Assembly (NCBI GenBank): GCA_905480285.1
Contig: CAJQPT010000315.1
Location: 1 to 35,180 of the forward strand
Direction of reading: 5' to 3'
From: an uncultured bacterium
Lineage (GTDB): Bacteria; Planctomycetota; UBA1135; GCA-002686595
Length of the DNA stretch: 35,180 bases
This document shows positions 24,728 to 33,089 of the stretch, piece by piece. The notes under the pieces are model-generated. The model searched no databases, was not told the DNA's origin, and was given only the letters and a program-made list of their open reading frames with translations. Numbering within the stretch: the stretch's first letter is position 1; each line of letters opens with the position of its first letter. The position numbers were made by a program, and so were the translations under genes.

Positions 24728-26487
24728 CGACTCGGCGGGGAATCGGCAGCCAAACCCAGCGGGGGGAGCGCCGCATCGACGTCAACCCTCGGCGCAGGTC
24801 CAAGGCTGGCGGCGGTCGGGCCAGGGGCCCCCTCTGATGGCGGCGCAGGCTCCAGCGCAGGCTCCAGCGCAGGGTCCAGCGCGGGGCCGAGAGTGGGGCC
24901 GAGAGCGGGGGCGGTGGATGACGGTGTCCTGCGCATGGGCCAGCCCGGGCCGGGGAAGGAGGGGCGGAGCAGCTCGAAGCCCCCGGCGTCGGTCGAGCGG
25001 TACCGGAGCAGCCCGAAGAGCAGCGACCGCTCGCGGGCGCGCTGGCCGGCGCGCGTGTAGTCCCTCGCGGACCACAGGAAGCTCAGGGACCGACGATCCT
25101 CGTCCGCGTCCTTCTCGCGCCTCCACAGGCCGAGCCAGGAGCGAGAGCGGACCTCGTCGCCGTTCCGGCGCCGGGTGTAGAGCTCCCAGAGCCAGGCGTA
25201 GTGCTCGTCCACGAACTCGTAGTCGGGGAACGGATTGAGGTCAATGACGTGCACGTCGCTCTGTCCAGGCGCCGTCCGGACGCGGCCGAAGGGCCAGGCC
25301 TTGCGGTAGCGCTCGGTCCCCAGCGGCCCGGTGGACTCGGGCGTCACGAAGGTCCGCTCTCGCTCGTAGCTACGCCAGAGCGGGAAGGCCTTGAAGGTGT
25401 CCTTGGTTCCGTCGTCGTAGTCCTCATGGCGCCAGTTCACCAGCGGCCAGGCCACCCACTTGGAGGTCATGCCGTCGCCTTTGTAGGAGGAGTAGAAGGG
25501 CCACACACGCTTGCGCGTGGCGCGCTCGGGGTCGCCGCCCTGGAAGACCACGAGCGGCCAGGGGCCATCCCACGCCCAGAAGCCCGTGCGCTTGTCCTTG
25601 GCATAGCCGAAGAGCGGCCAGAGGAAGGAGGTGCTCGTGGCCTGCTCGCGGCGGGCCTGCCCTCCGAGGGGCCAGATCATCCACGACGAGCGCTGCTGCT
25701 CGTCCCCGAATTGGACATCGTTGCGCTGCCAGTGGAAGAACGGCCAGAGGAAGAACCAGCGGTCGTACCTGCCGTCCCAGCTCCGGTTGCCGATGAGGGG
25801 CCAGGCGCGCCAGGCGGTCCCGCCGGCTCCGTAGGAGTAGGAGAAGAACGGCCAGAGGAAGTGGTCGGTCGTCCGGCCGGAGCGCTCGGTCCGTAGCCAG
25901 AGCGGGAACAGCACGAAGGTGCCGCGGTCGAGGGAGAGGAACTTCTCCACCACCCCGCCGAACGGGAAGAAGGCGCGCTGGACCCGGCCGTCTTCATGGG
26001 ACGACAGGTAGATCCCCGGGAGGATGAGCAGGGACCACGTCTTGAAGCCGTTGTCCTCCACCTGGCTGGCGTATCGAACCAGCGGGATGAACTGGGACAC
26101 CTCGGACTGCTGGGAGGCGTCCTTCTTGATCTGGCCGAACGGCGGGATGAACCACGCCCGCTCGTCGCCGTTCGCGTCCGTGCGGTTGGACAGGATGGGC
26201 CGCACGGCCCAGTAGCGGCGGTCGCCGGAGTTGGGGTCCCGGCGGGTCACGACCGCGCCCCCGAGCGCCTCCACCTCCGGCACGCCACCTGCGGCGGAGT
26301 GCGAGGAGAAGAGCGGCGACAGATTACGCTCGGTCGACGGGCCGGCGCAGGCGGCGCAGAGACTCAGCGCGGCGGCCAAGATGCCGCGACGCCATGGCCG
26401 CGGACGTCCGGCCCGGCGGCTCCGAGGAGCGCGCCCCGCAGGGCTCCGGAAGCAGGAGCCAAGTTGGGATTCGTGAACGGCGGGCAT
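24724..26487 (-). CDS. Unrecognised lipoprotein with Trp-Pro repeats, coupled to mlaE
   Basis: ATG 26487 gives 587 residues; ATG 26532 would add 15. After an arginine-rich leader, the hydrophobic stretch GILAAALSL ends in CAAC, so Cys47 is a probable lipidation site. The body (about 80-500) contains nine Trp-Pro motifs in an irregular repeat, for example FLWPFFSY, RAWPLIGN, FLWPFFHW, MIWPLGGQ, FLWPLFGY, RVWPFYSS, VAWPLVNW and KAWPFGRV, alternating with charged turns. This pattern suggests a large repeated beta structure, and I do not know the family. The last 80 or so residues are a Pro/Ala-rich tail with PALEPALEP repeats. The stop codon overlaps the mlaE TTG. I infer a periplasmic or outer-membrane partner in lipid transport; there is no direct evidence. 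Confidence 0.85.
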   Translation of the reverse strand: MPAVHESQLGSCFRSPAGRAPRSRRAGRPRPWRRGILAAALSLCAACAGPSTERNLSPLFSSHSAAGGVPEVEALGGAVVTRRDPNSGDRRYWAVRPILSNRTDANGDERAWFIPPFGQIKKDASQQSEVSQFIPLVRYASQVEDNGFKTWSLLILPGIYLSSHEDGRVQRAFFPFGGVVEKFLSLDRGTFVLFPLWLRTERSGRTTDHFLWPFFSYSYGAGGTAWRAWPLIGNRSWDGRYDRWFFLWPFFHWQRNDVQFGDEQQRSSWMIWPLGGQARREQATSTSFLWPLFGYAKDKRTGFWAWDGPWPLVVFQGGDPERATRKRVWPFYSSYKGDGMTSKWVAWPLVNWRHEDYDDGTKDTFKAFPLWRSYERERTFVTPESTGPLGTERYRKAWPFGRVRTAPGQSDVHVIDLNPFPDYEFVDEHYAWLWELYTRRRNGDEVRSRSWLGLWRREKDADEDRRSLSFLWSARDYTRAGQRARERSLLFGLLRYRSTDAGGFELLRPSFPGPGWPMRRTPSSTAPALGPTLGPALDPALEPALEPAPPSEGAPGPTAASLGPAPRVDVDAALPPLGLAADSPPSR

Positions 26488-26745
26488 GGGGCTCCCGGAG
26501 ATTCTGTCGGGCTCACGTGGGGGATACCACATGAACCGGTGGTGCCTTGGGCGGAAGCGGCTCCCTGACGGGCGAGATGTGGCTACCGGGCGATGGCGTG
26601 GGCGTGGAGAAGGGCAGCCGGTCGCGGGGCGGGGCGACGGGCGACCCCGGTCCGGCCCGGCTCACGACTCCGCGTCGCTGGCTGGCGGGATTCCTCCGCG
26701 GCGCGGGCTTGACGCGCCGGATCCGCGGGGCACGGTGTGGGCGAT

Positions 26746-27741
26746 ATGACCACAGCAACGCCGACCACCCTCTCGGGAATTCAGCCCAGCGGACTGCAGC
26801 ACCTCGGCAACTACTTCGGTGCGATCCGGCAGCACGTGGCCTCCCAGGCCACCCCGGGCGAGCACTTCTTCTTCATCGCGGACTACCACGCGCTGACGAC
26901 CATCCACGACGCAGAGACGCTGCGTGGTCACGTGCGCGACCTGGCCGCGACCTACCTCGCGCTGGGGCTCGATCCGGAGCAGGCGGTGTTCTTCAGGCAA
27001 TCGGATGTGCCCGAGGTGACCGAGCTGACGTGGCTGCTGTCCACCGTCACGGGCATGGGGCTGCTGGAGCGAGCGCACTCCTACAAGGACAAGACCGCCA
27101 AGGGGATCAAGCCCTCGGTGGGGCTGTTCACCTATCCGATCCTGATGGCGGCGGACATCCTCGCGTACGACTCGACGGTGGTGCCGGTCGGGAAGGATCA
27201 GGTCCAGCACGTGGAGATGGCGCAGGACATGGCGACCCACTTCAACTCCCGGTTTGGAGAGGTCTTCACCCGGCCGGAGGCCCGGATCCCCGAGCGTGCA
27301 GACATGGCCAAGGTGCCTGGTCTGGACGGGCAGAAGATGTCCAAGTCGTACGGCAACCACCTGTGGATCTTCGAGGAGGGGAAGAAGCTGAAGAAGGCCA
27401 TCGGACGGATCGCCACGGACAGCCGCCCGCCGGAGGAGCCGAAGGACCCGGCGAGCGTGGCGCTCTTTGACTTCCTGGCGCTCTTTCTCGACCAGACCGA
27501 GTTGGACCAGTGGAAGGGGCGCGTTGAGCTTGGCGGCGAGGGCGCGCCGGGTTACGGCCACCTCAAGGTCCGTCTCGTGGAGGCCATGGACGCTCACTTC
27601 GCCGAGCCCAGGGAGCGCCGCCGCGCCCTCCTCGATGACCCTGCCGAGCTAGACCGGATCCTCGCGAGGGGCGCGGAGCGCGCGCGCGAGCGGGCCACGG
27701 CGGTGCGGGATCGGGCCTACAGGGCCTGCGGGCTGCGCTGA
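26746..27741 (+). CDS. trpS: Tryptophanyl-tRNA synthetase
   Basis: This class I synthetase charges tRNA-Trp. ATG 26746 gives 331 residues, the usual bacterial size; GTG 26737 lies three codons upstream. Signatures: SGIQPSGLQHLGNY (the HIGH-like motif, H19-L-G-N22), YHALTT, a specificity region with GLFTYPILMAADILAYD, VGKDQVQHVEMAQD, and KMSKS at 197-201 in LDGQKMSKSYGN. It is divergent from the lipoprotein-mla cluster, with a 260-base spacer that presumably holds both promoters. No T-box leader or clear attenuator is visible upstream. Confidence 0.97.
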   Translation: MTTATPTTLSGIQPSGLQHLGNYFGAIRQHVASQATPGEHFFFIADYHALTTIHDAETLRGHVRDLAATYLALGLDPEQAVFFRQSDVPEVTELTWLLSTVTGMGLLERAHSYKDKTAKGIKPSVGLFTYPILMAADILAYDSTVVPVGKDQVQHVEMAQDMATHFNSRFGEVFTRPEARIPERADMAKVPGLDGQKMSKSYGNHLWIFEEGKKLKKAIGRIATDSRPPEEPKDPASVALFDFLALFLDQTELDQWKGRVELGGEGAPGYGHLKVRLVEAMDAHFAEPRERRRALLDDPAELDRILARGAERARERATAVRDRAYRACGLR

Positions 27742-27838
27742 TCGGTCGAGTCGGGGCGGCGATGGGAGGCTGGGCACAAGGACGTCGGTGATCCTGCCGA
27801 TAGACCCCATGTCAGGCCCCTTGACCCCCTCGACCTCC

Positions 27839-28426
27839 ATGACGATTCGCTACATCGGCGCCCTGACGGCGCTTCTGCTCCTCACTCCCGGGTGCCGCTC
27901 GGCCGGCACCACCGCGCAGGAGCGGTTCACCGCTCCTGACGATGGTGCCGTCTCCGCCCAGGAGTCTTCAGGCGAGACAGACGGCTGGACGGAGCCCGAG
28001 GCCAACGTGCCCGCCCCGCCGCCCGAGTGGACCGGCGCCTTCGGGGAGACGGCGGTCCTCCTGGCGAACACGCTCCGCATCGAGGGGCCGGCGCCGCTCA
28101 TCGAGCACGTGGTGGCGAGCTCCGACAAGGAGCTCTACGACCGCCGTGTGACCACCACGCCCCTCGGGTTTGTCCAGGTCATCAAGCGCCGCTCGACCTC
28201 CAGCCGTGAGGTCCGCGTCCAGCTGGACGCCTGGAGCCTGGCAGCCATCGATGAGGTCACCATCGTGGAGACCGCAGCCCAGGGGCCGGTCAAGGTCATC
28301 GCCAACGGGAAGGCGATCTGGAGAGACCTCGACGCGCGCCTGATGCAGGGCGAGCGGCTACAGTTCACGGGTGCGATCGGAGACGAATCCCCATTCATGC
28401 CGCCTCCGAGCGGTGACACCCGCTGA
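27839..28426 (+). CDS. Small hypothetical lipoprotein
   Basis: ATG 27839 gives 195 residues; an in-frame upstream start at 27788 would hide the signal. The N-terminus (RYIGALTALLLLTPGC) reads as a lipoprotein signal with Cys19. An acidic, Ser/Pro-rich linker runs to about 60. The rest is a mixed alpha/beta domain with VVASSDKELYDRRVTTTP, VRVQLDAWSLAAIDEVTIVE and KVIANGKAIWRDLDA, which I cannot assign. It lies about 100 bases after trpS, and its stop codon falls inside a 15-bp tandem repeat. It is followed on the same strand by a second lipoprotein gene, so the two may form an operon. Confidence 0.8.
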   Translation: MTIRYIGALTALLLLTPGCRSAGTTAQERFTAPDDGAVSAQESSGETDGWTEPEANVPAPPPEWTGAFGETAVLLANTLRIEGPAPLIEHVVASSDKELYDRRVTTTPLGFVQVIKRRSTSSREVRVQLDAWSLAAIDEVTIVETAAQGPVKVIANGKAIWRDLDARLMQGERLQFTGAIGDESPFMPPPSGDTR

Positions 28427-28466
28427 GGTGGACCCCGCTGAGGTGGACCCCGCTGAGGCCGGCTCT
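28422..28466. repeat. 15-bp tandem repeat over the stop codon of the upstream gene
   Basis: GCTGAGGTGGACCCC occurs perfectly at 28422-28436 and 28437-28451, with a diverged third copy to 28466. The TGA of the small lipoprotein gene (28424-28426) is in the first copy. Confidence 0.88.
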
Positions 28467-28547
28467 GCTGATGTCGTGACCCTCGCGTCCGATCCCCCCC
28501 GGGTCCGGCGTCGGCTGTCTCGCGTGAGCTCAGCGCTGGGCGAGAGG

Positions 28548-29678
28548 GTGCGGCTGCTGAGGCCCGCGCTCATGGCGGCGGGACTCGTCTTTTGGGGAGC
28601 GGGGTGCGCAGCCCGGACCGAGGTCTGGGAGGCGACCTGGGACGCGCCCTACGCGGCGTTCGGACCTGATGAGCGAGCCCAGTTTTCCCAGGTCCGGCAG
28701 CTCCTCGATCGAGGGCAGCGGCTGGACGGGTTGGGAGCTCTGCAGGTGCTCGTGAATGAGGATGGGGACAACCTGGAACTCGCCTGCTGGCTGCAGGACC
28801 TGGAGGCCGAGCTGCTCCTCGACGGGGTGGAGCCGCGTCGGGTCTTCCCGGAGGCCGATGAGCCCCTCGACCGCGCCGCGGCGGAAGTCGGTGATCCGGC
28901 GGAGGATCTTCGGCGCGTCTACGCGGCCCGCGCCGCGGAGCTGCCCACGGTCCAGGCGTTGATCCTGGCCGCTCGGGTCGAGACCGATGGCCCCGCCGCG
29001 GAGTCCTTGCTCCGCCGGGCGCTCGAGCTGGATCCGGTTTGCTCCTGGGCCCACTATGGGCTCAGCCACGTCCTCCTCGAGAAGCGCTCGCAGCCAGACC
29101 GCTGGAGCCTGGCGAGGGACGCCCTGGACCGGGCTCTGGAGATCGAGCCGGGCAACCTTCGCGCCCGGCGACTGGAGGCCTGGATGCTGGCGGAGGAGGG
29201 GAGCCGTGACGTCGCGGAGAAGCAGCTTCGGCGTTGGCTGGAGGAGTCCGCCGAGGACCCGCGCGTCTCACGGGTGGAGGCGGTGGAGGCGCGCCTGGAC
29301 CTCGCGCTCCTGTTGCTGCTGCGCGGGGAGGATCGTCGCGCGGCCAGGCTGCTCGAAGACCTCGAGGGTGAGCCCGTGGGGCGCGCGCGCCGCTGGATGC
29401 TGCTCACCGTCGCGCGCCAGGAGGGCGGTGACCTGCTCGGCGCTTTGGACGCGACGTTGCGCGCCCAGGGCGCGGCGGCGGGGGATGTGCTGCCGCTCGT
29501 CCAGGAGGCGCTGCTCAGTGAGGCGTTCCTGGATCGGCCAGAGGTCGCGAGTGCCCTCTGGGAAGAGGTGGCGGAGCTCGCGGAAGACGGGGCCACGATT
29601 GGTGACCTCGTGCAGGGGCTCCGCGCGCGGGTTCGCATGGAGCGGAGCCGCTCAGCGGCGGAGGAGGAGACCCCTTGA
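28548..29678 (+). CDS. TPR-like helical lipoprotein
   Basis: The frame is open from GTG 28371, but starts that far upstream run through a tandem repeat. GTG 28548 gives 376 residues that begin [20 protein letters not shown], a compact lipoprotein signal with Cys20; GTG 28413 is another option. The rest is alpha-helical with tetratricopeptide-like units, for example [28 protein letters not shown] and [23 protein letters not shown]. Such scaffolds bind partner proteins; none can be named. The stop overlaps the TTG of dtd as TTGA, so translation of the two is probably coupled. The upstream small lipoprotein is a likely operon partner. Confidence 0.85.
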   Translation: MRLLRPALMAAGLVFWGAGCAARTEVWEATWDAPYAAFGPDERAQFSQVRQLLDRGQRLDGLGALQVLVNEDGDNLELACWLQDLEAELLLDGVEPRRVFPEADEPLDRAAAEVGDPAEDLRRVYAARAAELPTVQALILAARVETDGPAAESLLRRALELDPVCSWAHYGLSHVLLEKRSQPDRWSLARDALDRALEIEPGNLRARRLEAWMLAEEGSRDVAEKQLRRWLEESAEDPRVSRVEAVEARLDLALLLLLRGEDRRAARLLEDLEGEPVGRARRWMLLTVARQEGGDLLGALDATLRAQGAAAGDVLPLVQEALLSEAFLDRPEVASALWEEVAELAEDGATIGDLVQGLRARVRMERSRSAAEEETP

Positions 29679-30136
29679 GGGTGGTGCTCCAGAGAACGCA
29701 GAGGGCTGCTGTGCGCGTGGAGGGCGAGGTGGTGGGCGCCATTGGCTCCGGGGTCCTCGTGCTGCTCGGCGTGATGGAGGGAGACGGAGCTGCCGAGGTC
29801 GAACGACTCGCCTCCAAGGTGGCGCAGTTTCGATTCTTCGGTGACGCCGAGGGGCGAATGAACCTGTCCGCGCTGGACCTGCTCGAGGCAGGGCAGGAGG
29901 TGGGCGTGCTGGTGGTCAGTCAGTTCACCCTCGCCGCCGACGGTCGGAAGGGGCGGCGCCCGTCCTTCGACAAGGCCGCGGCGCCCGCCCTCGCGGAGCC
30001 CCTCTACGAGCGCTTCTGCGCCTGCCTGAGGACTCAGGGACTTCCCGTGGAAACAGGCGTCTTCGGAGCCTCCATGGCGATTGAGCTCATCAACGACGGC
30101 CCAGCGACCTTCGTCCTCGATGACCCTGCAGGCTGA
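29675..30136 (+). CDS. dtd: D-aminoacyl-tRNA deacylase
   Basis: Dtd removes D-amino acids (and glycine from tRNA-Ala) from mischarged tRNAs. TTG 29675 gives 153 residues, close to the usual 145-150, and begins [21 protein letters not shown] as in the family. Conserved motifs are [17 protein letters not shown] (family [17 protein letters not shown]) and the Gly-Pro-like active-site region [19 protein letters not shown]. The start overlaps the stop of the TPR lipoprotein as TTGA. Confidence 0.96.
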   Translation: MRVVLQRTQRAAVRVEGEVVGAIGSGVLVLLGVMEGDGAAEVERLASKVAQFRFFGDAEGRMNLSALDLLEAGQEVGVLVVSQFTLAADGRKGRRPSFDKAAAPALAEPLYERFCACLRTQGLPVETGVFGASMAIELINDGPATFVLDDPAG

Positions 30137-30297
30137 CGTTGATGAGTACGAGCGATCAGGAGGGGTTGCTGCGCTTGGGGCCTGCGGATTGTCCGTATGG
30201 TGCGGGTCCTTGACGCAGTGCCGGATCAGTGAGAGCATCAGGTAGACCCGTGCGCCGCGCCGCTGCACGTCGCACGCCGGTCTCGTCGACAGAGCCC

Positions 30298-30714
30298 ATG
30301 ACGGAATCCCAGTCCAGAACCATCACCAAGCGCGAGCTGGTGAATCGCATTGCAGAGGAGACGGACCTGACCAAGGTCGCGGTGCGCGATGTGATCCAGA
30401 GCTTCCTCGACTCCATCGTCGATGAACTCTCGCAGGGGAACCGGCTCGAGTTCCGCGAGTTCGGGGTCTTCGAGGTGCGGGAGCGCGCCGCCAGGCTGGC
30501 GCAAAACCCCAAGACCCTCGAGAAGGTCGAGGTGCCCGCCAAGCGCGTCGTCAAGTTCAAGGTGGGCCGGGTGATGCGGCAGCGCGTTTGCGACGAGATC
30601 GGTCCGGACGAGATCGAGGCGACCCCCGCGCCGGCCGAGCCGTCGAGCGAGGCCGCCGCGCCCCGTCCGCAGCCGCCGACCCCGCCGCCGACGAAGCCTG
30701 GCTCGCCGTTCTGA
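30298..30714 (+). CDS. HU/IHF-family DNA-binding protein with a proline-rich tail
   Basis: ATG 30298 gives 138 residues, longer than the usual 90-100. The HU fold occupies about 10-100: TKRELVNRIAEETDLTKVAVRDVI, then the DNA-binding arm with RLEFREFGVFEVRERAARLAQNPKT and PAKRVVKFKVG. The expected proline at the arm tip appears to be N-P in AQNPKT. Residues about 108-138 form an acidic then Pro/Ala-rich tail (EATPAPAEPSSEAAAPRPQ...). HU proteins bend and compact DNA; the tail is unusual and its function unknown. The stop codon lies inside a 14-bp tandem array. It follows dtd by 160 bases and is probably separately transcribed. Confidence 0.93.
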   Translation: MTESQSRTITKRELVNRIAEETDLTKVAVRDVIQSFLDSIVDELSQGNRLEFREFGVFEVRERAARLAQNPKTLEKVEVPAKRVVKFKVGRVMRQRVCDEIGPDEIEATPAPAEPSSEAAAPRPQPPTPPPTKPGSPF

Positions 30715-30787
30715 CGGCTCCTGACTGACGGCTCTCGGCTGACGGCTCTCGGCTGGCGGCTGGCGGCTCCGGACTGACGGCTTCGGG
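30711..30787. repeat. 14-bp tandem array overlapping the HU stop codon
   Basis: The unit is CTGACGGCTCTCGG; full copies start at 30711, 30725, 30739, 30760 and 30774, with a half copy at 30753. The HU stop codon (30712-30714) is in the first unit. Confidence 0.9.
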
Positions 30788-30976
30788 CCGACGGTCCCTG
30801 GCCACGGGGCCGGTTCGCATGTTCGCAGCTTCTCTTGTGGCGTCGGGCCTCGGGCCCGTGGGCGGCTGGGCCTCCGGCCCGGCCACGGCTTCGATCCCAT
30901 GAGCCCAGCCGTGTCGCAGCTGGAGCTCGGGCCCTGCGTGGATCCTGGACCCCGCCTGGGCCTCGGACCTCGCGGA

Positions 30977-31061
30977 GCCCATGGTCACGCGAAGCCCATG
31001 GTCACGCGGAGGGGGGGCACGCTGAGGCGGGGGTCACCCGGAGGCGGGGGTCACTTGGCGG
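30977..31061. repeat. Tandem array, five 17-bp units
   Basis: Two near-identical copies of GCCCATGGTCACGCGAA (30977-31010) are followed by three diverged GC-rich copies with a common GGTCAC or GGCAC core. Confidence 0.85.
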
Positions 31062-31129
31062 TGAGGGTCTGAGGCGTCGGGGCCGCGGGGCTCAGGGCGC
31101 AGTTGCGGCTCAGAATCAGACTCGGCCCC

Positions 31130-31219
31130 TTCGAGCGAGTGGGCCCCTTCCAGCGAGTGGACCGCTTCGAGCGGGTGGACCCAGTCGAGCGAGTGGACCC
31201 AGTCGAGCGGGTGGGGGCA
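31130..31219. repeat. Tandem array, five 18-bp units
   Basis: The consensus is TTCGAGCGAGTGGACCCA with a GAGCGRGTGG core; units start at 31130, 31148, 31166, 31184 and 31202. The array is 3' of the minus-strand PLP-enzyme gene. Confidence 0.93.
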
Positions 31220-31283
31220 TGGGCCGGGCCGACTCAGAACTGCGGACCGCCGGCCGGTGGTTGCGGCCGGCGGTACGCGGGAG

Positions 31284-32483
31284 TCAGGCTCGGACGCCCG
31301 CGGACCGGGCGGCCTGTTCGAGGGCCTGGGCCACGTCGATGAGCAGGTCGTCGACGTTCTCGATGCCCACCGACAGCCTCACCAGTCCATCCGCGAGGCC
31401 AGCGGCGCGGCGAACCTCCGCCGGGATCGACGCGTGCGTCATGGACGGGGGGACCTCCACGAGAGACTCCACGCCGCCAAGAGACTCGGCCAGGGTGAAG
31501 ATCTTTGTGGCGGTGGCGAAGGCATTAGCGGCCTCGACGCCCCCCTTCAACTCGAAGGACACCATGCCTCCCGGCTGGGACATCTGGCGCTGGGCGATCG
31601 TGAGCTGCGGGTGATCGGGCAGGCCCGGATAGATCACGCGGTCCACCAGTTCATGCTCGGAGAGCGCCTCGGCGACGGCCTGGGCGTTGGAGCAGTGTCG
31701 GTCCATGCGGACGCCAAGGGTCTTCGTACCGCGTAGCACGAGGAAGGCGTCGAGCGGTGCGAGGCATCCGCCGACCGCGTTTTGATAGAACGCGAGCTCA
31801 TCGCGGGTCTTCTCGTCGCGCCCGATCAGGGCGCCACCAATCAGGTCCGAGTGACCGCCGAGGTACTTCGACAGCGAATGGAGGACGATATCCGCGCCGT
31901 GCTCAAGGGGGCGCTGGAGGTAGGGGGTCGCGAAGGTGTTGTCGACCACCAGCTGCGCGCCGCCAGCGTGGGCGATCTCCGCGGCAGCGGCGATGTCCGT
32001 CAGGCGCAGGAGCGGGTTCGAAGGGGTCTCGACGTAGACGTATCGAGTGTTCGACTTCATCGCCGCCTGGATGTTCGCGGCATCGGTGGTGTCGACGAAG
32101 CTGAACTCGACTCCGTAGCGCTCGAAGACCTTGGTGAAGATGCGGTAGGTGCCGCCGTAGAGGTCATTGCCCGCCACCACGTGATCCCCAGGATTCATCC
32201 GATCCATCAGGGCGTTCGTTGACGCGAGGCCCGACGCATAGCAGAGCCCCCAGTCGCCGCCCTCGAGGGAGGCCAGGTTGGCCTCGAGCGCCGTCCGGGT
32301 CGGGTTGGTCGTTCGCGAGTACTCGTACCCGTGGCGCGGGACCGCAGGGGCCTCCTGGGCGTAGGTGCTCGTCAGGTAGACGGGCGTCATCACGGCGCCA
32401 TTGGTCGGGTCGGGCGACTGCCCGGCGTGGACCGCGCGGGTCTCGAATTTGGCGTCCTTGGGGATGTGATGCGAGTCAGTCAT
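31284..32483 (-). CDS. Cystathionine gamma-synthase / gamma-lyase family PLP enzyme
   Basis: The 399-residue protein starts at ATG 32483 and is a trans-sulfuration family enzyme. It has FETRAVHAGQSPD, YEYSRTTNPTRTALE, the cofactor phosphate loop YASGLAST, VVDNTFATPYLQRP and the PLP lysine in HSLSKYLGGHSD (VLHSLSKY). C-terminal signatures include HASIPAEVRRAAGLADGLVRLSVGIEN. Family members make cystathionine from cysteine and a homoserine ester (MetB) or cleave cystathionine or homocysteine (MetC/CGL/MGL). The sequence alone does not let me choose. No other methionine or cysteine gene is adjacent, and no SAM riboswitch is apparent upstream. No ribosome site is obvious. Confidence 0.94.
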   Translation of the reverse strand: MTDSHHIPKDAKFETRAVHAGQSPDPTNGAVMTPVYLTSTYAQEAPAVPRHGYEYSRTTNPTRTALEANLASLEGGDWGLCYASGLASTNALMDRMNPGDHVVAGNDLYGGTYRIFTKVFERYGVEFSFVDTTDAANIQAAMKSNTRYVYVETPSNPLLRLTDIAAAAEIAHAGGAQLVVDNTFATPYLQRPLEHGADIVLHSLSKYLGGHSDLIGGALIGRDEKTRDELAFYQNAVGGCLAPLDAFLVLRGTKTLGVRMDRHCSNAQAVAEALSEHELVDRVIYPGLPDHPQLTIAQRQMSQPGGMVSFELKGGVEAANAFATATKIFTLAESLGGVESLVEVPPSMTHASIPAEVRRAAGLADGLVRLSVGIENVDDLLIDVAQALEQAARSAGVRA

Positions 32484-32666
32484 GGTGCTGGTGTTCCGGT
32501 CATCGGGCGCGATTATGGGGACGGAGTGTATCCGTTCAACGAGCCGTTCGACTCGCCGCTGCGCCGCTAGCTGACCCGGAGGGCAAAAGTGGTCCGTCCG
32601 GGACGCCCCCCGGAGGAGCGCTGGGCCTGCCGGCCCGGGCGTCGCCGACCGAGAGGGCCCCCGACT

Positions 32667-32726
32667 CCAGCGGCCAGCGCGCCAGAGGCCAGCACGCCAG
32701 CGGCCAGCACTCCAGCGGCCAGCACT
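32667..32726. repeat. Tandem array, four 15-bp units
   Basis: CCAGCGGCCAGCACT and variants at 32667, 32682, 32697 and 32712; the last two are identical. Confidence 0.92.
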
Positions 32727-32822
32727 CCGGGGTCCCGCGCTCTCAGGACATCAAGGTCCCAAGGCGCCGAGAGCCCCGAGGTCCGCGGGGCGCCGCCGTC
32801 CTCCAGGGTGCAGCCCGCCCCA

Positions 32823-32975
32823 GAGGCCACGTGAACCCAGAGGCCACGTGAACCCAGAGACCACGTGAACCCAGAGGCCACGTGAACCCAGAGACCACGT
32901 GAACCCAGAGGCCGGATGAACCCAGAGGTCACATAAACCCAGAGGTCACATGAACCCAAAGGCCACATGAATCCG
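32823..32975. repeat. Tandem array, nine 17-bp units upstream of mutS2
   Basis: The consensus is GAGGCCACGTGAACCCA, with units every 17 bases from 32823 to 32975. The first five contain CACGTG; the sixth to ninth drift to CGGATG, CACATA or CACATG. An in-frame ATG at 32967 for mutS2 falls inside the last unit. Confidence 0.95.
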
Positions 32976-33089
32976 GCTTCCAGACCAACTAAGAGGCCAC
33001 GCTCTCTCCCGGGAACGACGCCTCGCTCGGTCGGACCACGTCGCCCCCGGTACCATGTCCAGCAGACCGCCAGGCGGCTCCAGCGAACG

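Larger units (their letters stand above)
30788..31283. other. Spacer between convergent HU and PLP-enzyme genes
   Basis: About 500 bases without a supported gene. Beside the 14-bp array overlapping the HU stop, it carries a 17-bp array (30977-31061) and an 18-bp array (31130-31219). Reading frames across it are low-complexity. Confidence 0.7.
32484..33089. other. Divergent spacer between the PLP-enzyme gene and mutS2
   Basis: About 600 bases that must hold two divergent promoters and carry two tandem arrays (32667-32726 and 32823-32975). I see no RNA gene or riboswitch. The longer array is 115 bases upstream of the mutS2 start. Confidence 0.65.

Noticed and set aside
29054-30268. A 404-codon minus-strand open frame across the TPR lipoprotein and dtd
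   Set aside because: It is antisense to two supported genes and gives low-complexity Ser/Arg sequence.
32823-32975. CRISPR array or regularly spaced operator sites
   Set aside because: The units are contiguous 17-bp copies without spacers, and no cas genes are present; it is a minisatellite.
32967-33089. N-terminal extension of MutS2 from ATG 32967
   Set aside because: The ATG is in the last unit of a tandem repeat, the extension is Arg/Pro-rich with no similarity to MutS2, and ATG 33090 fits the family start.
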